The notes under the pieces: model-generated
What the model saw: the letters and a program-made list of their open reading frames with translations, nothing else
Databases searched by the model: none
Told to the model about the DNA's origin: nothing
NCBI GenBank assembly: GCA_963774195.1
Contig: CAVZDY010000001.1
Span: 310,001 to 374,000, forward strand
Length of the DNA stretch: 64,000 nucleotides
Direction of reading: 5' to 3'
Origin: Roseiarcus sp963774195
GTDB lineage: Bacteria; Pseudomonadota; Alphaproteobacteria; Rhizobiales; Beijerinckiaceae
Part shown: positions 33,096 through 41,461 of the stretch, one piece after another
Layout of the letters: every line of letters begins with the position of its first letter
How positions within the stretch are numbered: the stretch's first letter is position 1
Position numbers and translations under genes: made by a program

Positions 33096-35678
33096 ATGAT
33101 TGCCGCAGCGATCGCGCGGATCGCCGCGTTCAGCGCCCGGCGTTGGTTCGTCGTCATCGCTGGTTTTCTAATTCTCGCGGTGGCCTCGGGATATTATCTC
33201 GCCGAGAACTTCGCCATCACGACCGACTCGGACAAGCTCCTGTCGGCGAACCTGCCGTGGCGCCAGCAGGAGATCAAGCTCGCCAAGGCGTTTCCGCAGC
33301 GCACCGACCTGATCGTCGCCGTGATCGACGGCGCGACCCCCGAGGGAGTGGAGGCGGCCGCCAAGGCCTTGTCCGAACGCCTCGCCCCGCAGACCGACCT
33401 GTTCCGCTCGGTGCGGTGGCCCGCCGGCGATCCGTTCTTCGCGCGCAACGCGCTTCTGTTCGAGACGCCGGCGGAAGTTAATCGGGACACCCAAGCGCTG
33501 ATCCGCGCGCAGCCCTTCCTCGGCGCCCTCGCCGCCGACCCGAGCCTGCGCGGCGTCATGACGGCGCTGTCGCAGGCGGCCCAGGGCGTTCGCTTGGGCG
33601 AGGCGAAGCTCGCCGACTTCCAGCGCCCGATGACGCTGATCTCCGAGGCCATCGAACGGGCGAACGCGGGCGCCGACCCCGCTTTCTCGTGGCGACCGCT
33701 GATCAGCGGCCGCGCGCCCGAGCCGAGCGAACTCCGACAATTTCTCTTTATTCAGCCAAAGCTCGATTTCAGCGCGCTGCAACCCGGGCAGCGGTCGACC
33801 GACGCCATCCGCGCAACGGTCAGTTCGCTCGGGCTGACGCCGGACCACGGCGTGCGAGTGCGTCTGACCGGCCCGATCCCGATGTCAGACGAGGAATTCG
33901 GCACCCTTGCCGACGGCGCCGGGGTGAACGGCGCGGTCACGGCCTGCGCGGTTCTTCTGATCCTCTGGCTGGCGCTGAGGCGCGGGCGGCTCGTCGTCGC
34001 GGTTCTGGTCAATCTCGTCGTCGGTCTGGCGATCACTGCCGCGATCGGCCTCGCCATGGTCCACGCGCTCAATCTCATCTCGGTCGCCTTCGCCGTCCTC
34101 TTCGTCGGCCTCGGGGTCGACTTCGGCATCCAGTTCAGCGTCCGCTACCGCGACTCGCGTCGCGACGAGCCCGACATCGCCAAGGCGCTGCACCACGCCG
34201 CCAAGGTCGTCGGCGGGCCGCTCTTGCTGGCGGCGGGGTCGACGGCGGCCGGTTTCTATTCCTTCCTTCCCACCGCCTACAGCGGCATTTCGGAACTCGG
34301 CCTCATCGCCGGGACGGGCATGCTGATCGCCTTCGCGACGAGCATCACCCTCCTGCCGGCCTTGATCGCGGTCCTCAAACCGCCAGGCGAAACCGAGGAG
34401 ATCGGCTTTGCGTCGCTCGCGCCGGTCGACCGCTTCCTCACCCGCCACAGTCTTTGGATCGTCGGCGCGACATTGGGGGCGATCGTCATCGGCGCGCCGC
34501 TGCTGCTGAAGCTGCAGTTCGACTTCAACCCCCTGAACCTGCGCAGCGCGAAGACGGAGTCGGTGTCGACGCTGCTCGACCTGATGCGCGATCCCAACGA
34601 CACGCCGAACACGATCGAAGTCCTGACCCCGGATCTCGCTCAAGCGACCGCGCTGGCGGCGAAGATCGCGCGCGTTCCCGAGGTCGCCCAGACCCGCACG
34701 TTGCAGAGCTTCATCCCGACCGATCAGGACGACAAACTCGCCGTCATTCAGGATGCCGGCTTCTTTTTGCAGAACACGCTCAATCCTGAGGTCAAGCCTG
34801 CGCCGAGCGACGCCGACGACACAGCGGCCATCGAGACCACGGCGCGAGCCCTTGGCGAGGCGTCCGGCGAAGCGAGCGACCGGGCGGCCGAAGAAGCGCG
34901 CAGACTCGGCGGTCTGCTCGCCGGTTTGGCCCACGGCCCGGCGGCGAAGCGCGCGATTCTCCGCGACGCCATCGTCAAGCCGCTGATCACGACGCTCGAC
35001 ACCGTGCGCAGCCTGCTCCAGGCCGAGACGGTCACCCTCGACAGCCTGCCGCAATCGCTCAAGGCGGAGTGGATCGCGACCGACGGCGAGGCCCGCATCG
35101 AGGTCGCCCCCAGTGGCGATTCGAACAACAACGCGACGATGCGGCGCTTCGCCGACGCGGTGCTCGCCGTCGCGCCGGAGGCGTCCGGCGCGCCGATCTT
35201 CGTGCTCGACGCGGCCAAGACCATCGTCACCGCCTTCTGGCAGGCCGGTCTCTGGTCGATCCTGTCGATCACCGTGCTGCTGTTCGTCGTGCTGCGCCGC
35301 CCGCTCGACGTGGCGCTGACGCTCGTTCCGCTGCTGGTCGCGATCGTCGCGACGCTGGAAATCTCGGTGCTGATCAATCTCCAGCTAAACTTCGCCAACA
35401 TCATCGCGCTGCCGCTGCTGCTCGGCGTTGGCGTCGCCTTCAAGATTTACTACGTGATGGCCTGGCGCTCCGGCGAAACCAACTTCTTGCAGTTGAGCCT
35501 GACGCGCGCCGTGCTCTTCAGCGCGATGGCGACCGCGACCGCATTCGGCAGCCTCTGGCTGTCGCGCCATCCCGGCACCTCGAGCATGGGCAAGCTGATG
35601 GCGCTCGCGCTGGTGACGACGCTCGCCGCGGCGGTGGTCTTCCAGCCCGCGCTGCTGGCGACGCGCAAGCACAGGTGA
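33096..35678 (+). CDS. hpnN: Hopanoid transporter HpnN (RND/MMPL family)
   Basis: Inner-membrane RND-type exporter, known in Rhodopseudomonas to move hopanoids to the outer membrane. The 860-residue protein has an N-terminal membrane helix (RWFVVIAGFLILAVASGYYL), a large periplasmic loop, two bundles of five to six helices (about 285-440 and 715-855) and the conserved FVGLGVDFGIQFSVRYRDS. LLGVGVAFKIYYVMAWRSGE is its C-terminal counterpart. Ala-rich, charged segment at 560-620 is normal for the family. Confidence 0.94.
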   Translation: MIAAAIARIAAFSARRWFVVIAGFLILAVASGYYLAENFAITTDSDKLLSANLPWRQQEIKLAKAFPQRTDLIVAVIDGATPEGVEAAAKALSERLAPQTDLFRSVRWPAGDPFFARNALLFETPAEVNRDTQALIRAQPFLGALAADPSLRGVMTALSQAAQGVRLGEAKLADFQRPMTLISEAIERANAGADPAFSWRPLISGRAPEPSELRQFLFIQPKLDFSALQPGQRSTDAIRATVSSLGLTPDHGVRVRLTGPIPMSDEEFGTLADGAGVNGAVTACAVLLILWLALRRGRLVVAVLVNLVVGLAITAAIGLAMVHALNLISVAFAVLFVGLGVDFGIQFSVRYRDSRRDEPDIAKALHHAAKVVGGPLLLAAGSTAAGFYSFLPTAYSGISELGLIAGTGMLIAFATSITLLPALIAVLKPPGETEEIGFASLAPVDRFLTRHSLWIVGATLGAIVIGAPLLLKLQFDFNPLNLRSAKTESVSTLLDLMRDPNDTPNTIEVLTPDLAQATALAAKIARVPEVAQTRTLQSFIPTDQDDKLAVIQDAGFFLQNTLNPEVKPAPSDADDTAAIETTARALGEASGEASDRAAEEARRLGGLLAGLAHGPAAKRAILRDAIVKPLITTLDTVRSLLQAETVTLDSLPQSLKAEWIATDGEARIEVAPSGDSNNNATMRRFADAVLAVAPEASGAPIFVLDAAKTIVTAFWQAGLWSILSITVLLFVVLRRPLDVALTLVPLLVAIVATLEISVLINLQLNFANIIALPLLLGVGVAFKIYYVMAWRSGETNFLQLSLTRAVLFSAMATATAFGSLWLSRHPGTSSMGKLMALALVTTLAAAVVFQPALLATRKHR

Positions 35679-35768
35679 GGGGACGAGCCGGGGCCCCCTC
35701 GAACGCGACATTTCCTTCTCGATGCGCCGATACCGAAGTATCCTCGGGCGAAGAACAGGTCCGGCTAC

Positions 35769-35933
35769 GTCAAGGCATTCGCGCGGAGACGCCTTTCGTC
35801 AAGGCGTATCGGCCTTAAGGCGCTGATATTGCAGGGACCATTGTCAGGGTAAGCCTTGACGAAACTTGACATTTCTTGACATTGCTTGACGAAATTATGC
35901 GCAGTTTTGACGTCGGCTCGACGAGGGCTTGAC
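35769..35933. repeat. Phased TTGAC repeat array in the hpnN/molybdoenzyme junction
   Basis: TTGAC occurs at 35856, 35866, 35876 and 35886, exactly every 10 bp, then at 35907 and 35929. The 8-mer GCCTTGAC at 35853-35860 is present twice in inverted orientation as GTCAAGGC (35769-35776 and 35798-35805). The stretch is more AT-rich than its surroundings. It lies between two convergent genes, so it is unlikely to be an ordinary promoter. No gene is credible in 35679-36098. Confidence 0.7.
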
Positions 35934-36044
35934 GAGCGAAACCCTTTGTCCGTCGAAAAACGGGCGAACGCTCTATGCAAGGGAAAGATCAGGATTGGGG
36001 GCTCAGCGAGGAGCCGCAGCGAACCGCCAAGCCCCTCGCCCCCA

Positions 36045-36079
36045 CCCTCTCCCCGCTCGCATCGCTGGCGGGGAGAGGG
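36045..36079. repeat. REP-like hairpin, possible bidirectional terminator
   Basis: Perfect 12-bp stem CCCTCTCCCCGC (36045-36056) with GCGGGGAGAGGG (36068-36079) and an 11-base loop. This CCCTCTCCCCGC...GGGGAGAGGG form is a common intergenic repeat in Rhizobiales. It sits 20 bp after the molybdoenzyme stop and may end transcription from both sides. Confidence 0.7.
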
Positions 36080-36098
36080 AGCGTTGCGATCGCGCCTG

Positions 36099-38388
36099 TC
36101 AGGCGCAGGCCGCGAGTTTCACCGGGATCGACTTCGAAGTCGGCGTATTGCTGCGATCGGCCTTGCGCCCGAGCGGAACCAGGGGATTGGTCTCCGGATA
36201 ATAGGCCGCGCAGCAGCCCTCGGGGATGTTGTAGTCAATCACCTTGAACCCGGCGACGCGGCGGTCGGCGCCGTCCTCGCTCACGGTTTGCATTTCGATC
36301 AGGCCGCCCTCTTCGAGACCGAGCCGCTCCCGGTCCTTCTTGTTGAGGAACACGACCATTCGCTGTCCGAACACGCCGCGATAGCGATCGTCGAGGCCGT
36401 AGATCGTGGTGTTGTATTGATCGTGGCTGCGGATGGTCATCAGTTCCAGAACGCCGTCCCGTTCGGCCGGCATGTCGTTCTCCGTCATCCGCTCGCAGAC
36501 GATGAAATTCGCCTTGCCGGTCGCCGTCTTCCAGCTTCGCTCGTCGACGGGCGAATAGAGGCGGAACCCGCCGGGCTTGCGAATGCGCGCGTTGTAGTCG
36601 GGGAACAGATCGGGGAACACGCCCTCCATCTTGTCGCGGATGAGGTCGTAGTCGGCGGTCATTGCATCCCAATCGAGCGCGGGGTTGGGCGGCAGCGTCG
36701 CTTTCGCGATGCCCGCGACAATCGCCACCTCCGACTTCAGGTACTGGCTCGCCGGCGTGTTCATGCCCACGGAGGCATGGACGCACGACATCGAGTCCTC
36801 GACCGTGAGCGACTGGGGGCCGCCCGCCTGAATGTCGATTTCGGTGCGGCCGAGACACGGCAGCAGCAGCGCTGTCCGCCCATGGACGAGATGCCCGCGG
36901 TTCAGTTTGGTGGCGATCTGGACCGTCAGATCCAGGCCGCGCATCGCGCGGGCGGTCCGCTCGGTGTCGGGCGCGGCGAGAACGAAATTGCCGCCAAGGC
37001 CGAGGAAGGCTTTCGAGTGACCGTGCTCCATCGCCTCGATCGCCTCGACCACGTCGTGCCCCCACTCGCGCGGCGGCTCGAAGCGGAAGACCTCTTTCAT
37101 GCGGTCGAGGAATTCCGGCTTGGGCCTCTCGGTGATGCCGACGGTGCGGTTGCCCTGAACGTTGGAATGGCCGCGCACCGGACAGGCGCCGGCGCCGGGC
37201 CGACCCATATTGCCGCGCAGGAGCAACAAATTGACGATGTGCTGCACGTTGGCGACGCCGGTCTTGTGCTGGGTGATGCCCATGCCCCAAACGCCGATCA
37301 CCGCCTTCGCCTGCATATAGACCGCCGCCGCCTGCCCGATGGCGTCGCGCGTCAGCCCGGAACAGCGAACGATATCGTCCCACGAGGTTCGGCGGATCGA
37401 GTCGGCCAGCGCTTCGAAGCCATGGGTATGGTTGCGAATGAACGCCACGTCGAGGATGCGCGGGCGGCCCGCGGCCTGGGCTTCATCGTCCGCGTCGATC
37501 ACGCATTTCATGATGCCCTTGATCGCCGCCATGTCGCCGCCGATTCGAACCTGATGGTATTGTGAGCTGATCGGCGTCGCGACCAAGCTGATCATCTCCG
37601 CCGGCTCCTGCGGCGAGACGAAGCGCTCCAGCGCTCGCTCGCGGATCGGATTGAAGCTCACGATCGCCGCGCCCCGTCGCGAGGCGGCGCGCAGGTCGTT
37701 GAGCATGCGCGGGCTGTTGGTGCCGGGGTTCTGCCCGAAGATGAAGATCGCGTCGGCGTGCTCGAAATCTTCGAGCAGCACGGTTCCCTTCGCGACGCCG
37801 AGCGAATCCGGCAGGCCGACGCTGGTCGAACTCGTGGCACATGTTCGAGCAGTCGGGGAAGTTGTTCGTCCCGAACGCGCGGGCGAATACCTGGAACAGG
37901 AACGACGACTCGTTGGAGGCGCGGCCGGACGTGTAGAATTCGGCCATGTTGGGGTCGGGCAGCTTGCGCAGCTCGGCTCCGATGATGTTGAACGCCTCTT
38001 GCCAACCGATGGCGACGTATTTGTCGGTCGCGGCGTCGTAGATGAGGGGATGGGTGAGGCGCCCCTCGTCCTCGAGCTGGAAATCGCTCCACTCGAGAAG
38101 TTCGGTCACCGTGTGCTGCGCGAAGAAGGCGGGCGTGACGCGCTTCTTGGTGACCTCCCAGGCGACCGCCTTCGCGCCGTTCTCGCAATATTCGAAGGAG
38201 CTCGTGTGCTTGGGATCAGGCCAGCCGCAGCCTGGACAGTCGAAGCCCTCGGGCTGATTCATGGAAAGGAGAGTCTTGTTACCGCGGATGAACGCCTTTT
38301 GACGGCAGAGATGCGTCTCGACGGCTTCGAGAGCTCCCCAGCCTCCAGCGGGTCCCTTATAGGGTTTGATCTTCGCTTTGTGGGCCAT
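36099..38388 (-). CDS. FdhF/YdeP-family molybdopterin oxidoreductase, frameshifted
   Basis: Cytoplasmic molybdenum enzyme related to formate dehydrogenase alpha subunits (FdhF/YdeP/CbbBc group). The first frame starts at 38388, MAHKAKIKPYKGPAGGWGAL, and has a Cys cluster FDCPGCGWPDP...YCENGAKA. It runs to NFPDCSNMCHE, then shifts by one base at 37829-37830. The +1 frame continues TSVGLPDSLGVAKGTVLLED, GQNPGTNSPRMLNDL, VWGMGITQHKTGVANVQ and ends PVKLAACA at 36099. Corrected length is about 762 residues, normal for the family. mobB upstream would supply the bis-MGD cofactor. True substrate unknown. Confidence 0.88.
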
Positions 38389-38470
38389 TTCAACCTTCCA
38401 AATAAGAAGTTGGGTGTTGGCCCTAAGTTAGGTCTTCCGTTCGGACGCCGAAATCGCCCGCGGCAGGAAT

Positions 38471-38479
38471 GATTGTTGC
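38471..38479 (-). promoter_or_regulatory. GCAACAATC motif, copy 1 (upstream of the molybdoenzyme)
   Basis: Reverse-strand word GCAACAATC followed by a T-rich step (ATT), 83 bp upstream of the molybdoenzyme start at 38388 and just past the end of mobB. The same 9-mer occurs at 39241-39249 and 42946-42954, in other intergenic regions of this cluster. Candidate shared regulatory site. Confidence 0.4.
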
Positions 38480-38494
38480 GAGCCGCGCAATGCG

Positions 38495-39010
38495 CTAGGC
38501 GGCGACCGTCATGGCTCGCGCCAACGCGAAGTCCGCAATCGCGGCGACGTCGTCCAACGCGAGAGCGGCCATGGTCGGCGGTAGCGGGATCGCGACATCG
38601 CTTGCGACGGCGACGACGCTCGGCTCATCGGGATAGATGAGCGGCTTGCCGACAGATGGGCGGTGAACTTCGATCTTGACCAGCCCAGACCGCTTGAAGC
38701 CTTCGACGATCACGAGATCGACGGGCGCGAGCTTACTCAGCAGTTCCAGCAGATCGGGCTCCGGCGCGCCCCTGAGCTCGTGCATCAGGGCCCAGCGCAG
38801 GTCGGAAGCAACCAGCACCTCCGACGCGCCAGCGGTCCGGTGTTCGTAGGAATCCTTGCCAGGCTTGTCGACGTCGAACGCATGATGGGCATGCTTGATG
38901 GTGGAGACCGCGACGCCGCGGCCGACGAGAACGGGAATGAGCCGTTTGATCAGCGTCGTCTTTCCGGCGCCGCTCCAACCGGCGAGGCCGATCACGCGGG
39001 GCTTTTTCAT
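38495..39010 (-). CDS. mobB: Molybdopterin-guanine dinucleotide biosynthesis adaptor MobB
   Basis: GTP-binding protein that aids MobA in making the molybdopterin-guanine dinucleotide cofactor. The start ATG 39010 (MKKPRVIGLAGWSGAGKTTL) gives 171 residues with the P-loop GWSGAGKTT at residues 11-19. VSTIKHAHHAFDVDKPGKDS and VDLVIVEGFKRSGLVKIEVH are typical. It lies upstream of the molybdoenzyme in the same direction, 106 bp away, which indicates a functional link. Confidence 0.93.
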   Translation of the reverse strand: MKKPRVIGLAGWSGAGKTTLIKRLIPVLVGRGVAVSTIKHAHHAFDVDKPGKDSYEHRTAGASEVLVASDLRWALMHELRGAPEPDLLELLSKLAPVDLVIVEGFKRSGLVKIEVHRPSVGKPLIYPDEPSVVAVASDVAIPLPPTMAALALDDVAAIADFALARAMTVAA

Positions 39011-39240
39011 GCGACCAGTTCCTTTCTCTCGCGAAACGATGCCCGCCCAACGCCTCAAACCTTCCCTCGGATCAGCCGCTGTTGCAGCCGCGCCAGCGCG
39101 GCGCCCATGGAACCGGGCAAAGGTCGAAAGACGTGGCGTATTCGGGGCGCACGGTTATAAGGGCTTTCGGACGTGGGGCATTGGTGGCCCGCATGTCTTC
39201 TTGGATATCGGCGAGGTCCGAAATCCCCGCTGCGGCAAAG

Positions 39241-39249
39241 GATTGTTGC
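39241..39249 (-). promoter_or_regulatory. GCAACAATC motif, copy 2 (between mobB and the LysR gene)
   Basis: Reverse-strand TCCTGCAACAATCCTTTGCC covers this site in the gap between the divergent mobB (start 39010) and LysR (start 39306) genes. It shares TCCTGCAACAATC with the site upstream of cydA. A LysR regulator often binds between itself and a divergent target, so this is a plausible binding site. Confidence 0.4.
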
Positions 39250-39305
39250 AGGATTGGACCTAGCGGAGACCGAACGCGCACGAAGGCGCGACGCGGAGGC
39301 GAAAG

Positions 39306-40346
39306 GTGGATTATCTCGGCGCAATGAAACTGTTCGTGCGGGCGGTGGAGCTCGGCAGTTTTTCAAAAGCTTCAGCCGAAACGAACGCCAAGACCTCGAC
39401 AGTATCGCGAGCCATCGCCAGCCTCGAGGAGGACCTTGGCGTCGCGCTGTTTCATCGCAGCACGCGCCGCGTCCACCTGACCGAGCCCGGGGCGACCTTT
39501 TACGAGCACGCGCGCGCACTGCTCAGGAGCCTCGAAGAGGCGCGCGACGCCGCATCCGCCACGGAGGGCCGACCGCAGGGCCTAATACGCCTCCACGTTC
39601 CGAGCGCCTTCGCCCGCCAGCACATCATGCCCTTCCTGCCCGAGTTTCTTGCGACCTATCCTGATGTTCGCCTCGACGTTTCGTTCACCGACGTGCGGGT
39701 CGATCTGTTGGCGGTCGGGGCGGATCTTGCGATCCGCATCGGTCCGCAAATCGATTCCTCCTTGATCGCGCGCAAGCTCGCGCCACACCGCCGCATCGCC
39801 TGCGCCAGCCCGGACTACCTCAGGAGCGCGCCCGAGATCGCCGAGCCGTCCGATCTGATCCAGCACAATTGCCTCGTCTACACGCTGCAGCCGACCGACC
39901 ACTGGTTTTTCCGCAAGAACGCGGACGCAAGCGAGCATTGGGAGGAGACGCCGGTGACGGGAGCCTTCCGCTCCGACGATTCGGAAGCGCTTCGATCCGC
40001 GGCGCTCGCCGGGGTCGGGATCGTACTCCTGCCGACTTGGCTGATCGGCGAGGATCTCCGCTCCGGCCGGCTTCGGCAGGTGCTGCCGGAATGGTCGGCG
40101 ACGATCTCGCGTCGGCCGAGCGGAATTTTCGGGATCTATCCGCCGCACCGCATGGTTCCCCCGAAGGTGCGGGCCTTCCTGGACTTCGCGCAAAAGCGCT
40201 TTGGCAAGCCGCCGTACTGGGATCCCGATTGGACGGACGAAGCGCCGCGGCGCCCCGCCCAGTCCGACGAGGAAGGCCAGGAACCGCCGCCTGGGCCGCG
40301 GGCTCTGCGCCTACGTCCCGTGGACGAAGAGTTCGACGATTCCTGA
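39306..40346 (+). CDS. LysR-family transcriptional regulator
   Basis: A 346-residue regulator starting MDYLGAMKLFVRAVELGSFS. The N-terminal winged helix (SFSKASAETNAKTSTVSRAI, LEEDLGVALFHRSTRRVHLT) is followed by a LysR substrate-binding domain of the type found in the DsdC/PA2877-like group (GLIRLHVPSAFARQHIMPFL, LAIRIGPQIDSSLIARKL). The C-terminal ~45 residues are Pro/Arg/Glu-rich and longer than usual, and the last 36 bp overlap the convergent small cytochrome bd subunit gene. It diverges from mobB and faces cydAB, so both may be targets. Confidence 0.9.
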   Translation: MDYLGAMKLFVRAVELGSFSKASAETNAKTSTVSRAIASLEEDLGVALFHRSTRRVHLTEPGATFYEHARALLRSLEEARDAASATEGRPQGLIRLHVPSAFARQHIMPFLPEFLATYPDVRLDVSFTDVRVDLLAVGADLAIRIGPQIDSSLIARKLAPHRRIACASPDYLRSAPEIAEPSDLIQHNCLVYTLQPTDHWFFRKNADASEHWEETPVTGAFRSDDSEALRSAALAGVGIVLLPTWLIGEDLRSGRLRQVLPEWSATISRRPSGIFGIYPPHRMVPPKVRAFLDFAQKRFGKPPYWDPDWTDEAPRRPAQSDEEGQEPPPGPRALRLRPVDEEFDDS

Positions 40347-40436
40347 CAACGATCCCGCCACCACTGAGAAGGCGAGGATCGCCGCCCCATAGAGGGCGGC
40401 GAACCATATCCAGCGGCGAGCGGTGTTCGGTTTCAA
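40311..40436 (-). CDS. DUF2474-type small subunit of the bd quinol oxidase
   Basis: A 41-residue single-span membrane protein beginning MKPNTARRWIWFAALYGAA (TTG start at 40436) and ending VELFVHGT. TTGA overlap with the cydB stop implies translational coupling. Position, length, a basic start with Trp-x-x-Trp-like aromatic residues, and one hydrophobic helix match DUF2474 proteins that follow cyanide-insensitive-type bd oxidase genes and resemble CydX in role. Too short to be picked up by usual ORF limits. Confidence 0.75.
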   Translation of the reverse strand: MKPNTARRWIWFAALYGAAILAFSVVAGSLSGIVELFVHGT

Positions 40437-41449
40437 TGGTAGCTCGCCTGGGCCGCCTTGCCGCGGAAGGCCCAATAGTTGAACGCCGAATAGGCGAGGA
40501 CCAGCGGCAGGACAATCGCGAGAATGATCGCGTCGAAGTGGAGCGCGCTGGGCGGCGCCGCGGCCTGAGCCAAGGTCAAACCAGCGTCCGCGGCGGACCC
40601 CGGAACCACATAGGGCCAGCAGCTGAGGCCGAGGCCGAGATAGCACAGCGCGAAGAGCCCGAGCGCGCATTGGAACGCCGTCGCTTCCCGATGCGTCGTC
40701 ACCGATCGCCACAGCGTGATCGCCGTCACGACTGCGAGCAGCGGCAGCGGCGCAAGCAGGATCAGATGCGGCCAGCTGAGCCAGCGTTCGGCGATGCGCT
40801 CGCTGAAGAACGGCGTGCCGACGGTGACGACCGCCGCGGCGGCGCCGACGCCGAGCACGAGGACGCGAGACCACCGCCGCGCCGCCATCTGCAACGGCCC
40901 ATGGGTCTTGAGCACCAGCCACGTCGCGCCGAGCAGCGCATCGCCGAGAGCCAGTCCAATCCCGCAGAACAGGCTAGCGGGGGACAGAAAGCCGAGCGAG
41001 CCGCCCGCATACGCGCCGTTCGTCAGCGGGAAGCCCTGAACGAAGGCGCCCAGCATCAGACCTTGCGCGCAGGCCGCGACGAGCGAACCGAGCGCGAAGA
41101 CCCACGACCACACCGTGCGAGACCGGCTCGCCTTGGGCCTGAACTCGAAGGCGACGCCGCGTAGGATCAGTGAGAATAGCATCAGCATGACCGGCAGATA
41201 GAGCGCCGGCAGCAAGGTGGCGTAGGCCTTGGGAAAGGCGCCGTACAGCAGCGCCCCACCCAACACCAACCACGTCTCGTTGCCATCCCAGAACGGCGTG
41301 ATCGAGTTCATCATGAGGTCGCGCTCTTTCTCATCCCGAGCGAAGGGGAACAGGATGCCGACGCCGAGATCGAACCCGTCTGCGATCACGTAGTTCAGGA
41401 CGCCGGCAGCCGCGACCAATCCGATGACAATTAAGAGAGTGTTTTGCAT
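40433..41449 (-). CDS. cydB: Cytochrome bd-type quinol oxidase subunit II
   Basis: Membrane subunit of the bd oxidase that reduces oxygen with quinol. 338 residues starting MQNTLLIVIGLVAAAGVLNYV with about eight to nine membrane helices. FDLGVGILFPFARDEKERDL, SITPFWDGNETWLVLGGALL and GAFPKAYATLLPALYLP are diagnostic. It follows cydA by 12 bp and is overlapped by the small DUF2474 gene. Confidence 0.95.
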   Translation of the reverse strand: MQNTLLIVIGLVAAAGVLNYVIADGFDLGVGILFPFARDEKERDLMMNSITPFWDGNETWLVLGGALLYGAFPKAYATLLPALYLPVMLMLFSLILRGVAFEFRPKASRSRTVWSWVFALGSLVAACAQGLMLGAFVQGFPLTNGAYAGGSLGFLSPASLFCGIGLALGDALLGATWLVLKTHGPLQMAARRWSRVLVLGVGAAAAVVTVGTPFFSERIAERWLSWPHLILLAPLPLLAVVTAITLWRSVTTHREATAFQCALGLFALCYLGLGLSCWPYVVPGSAADAGLTLAQAAAPPSALHFDAIILAIVLPLVLAYSAFNYWAFRGKAAQASYH

Positions 41450-41461
41450 AATTTGCGCCTC

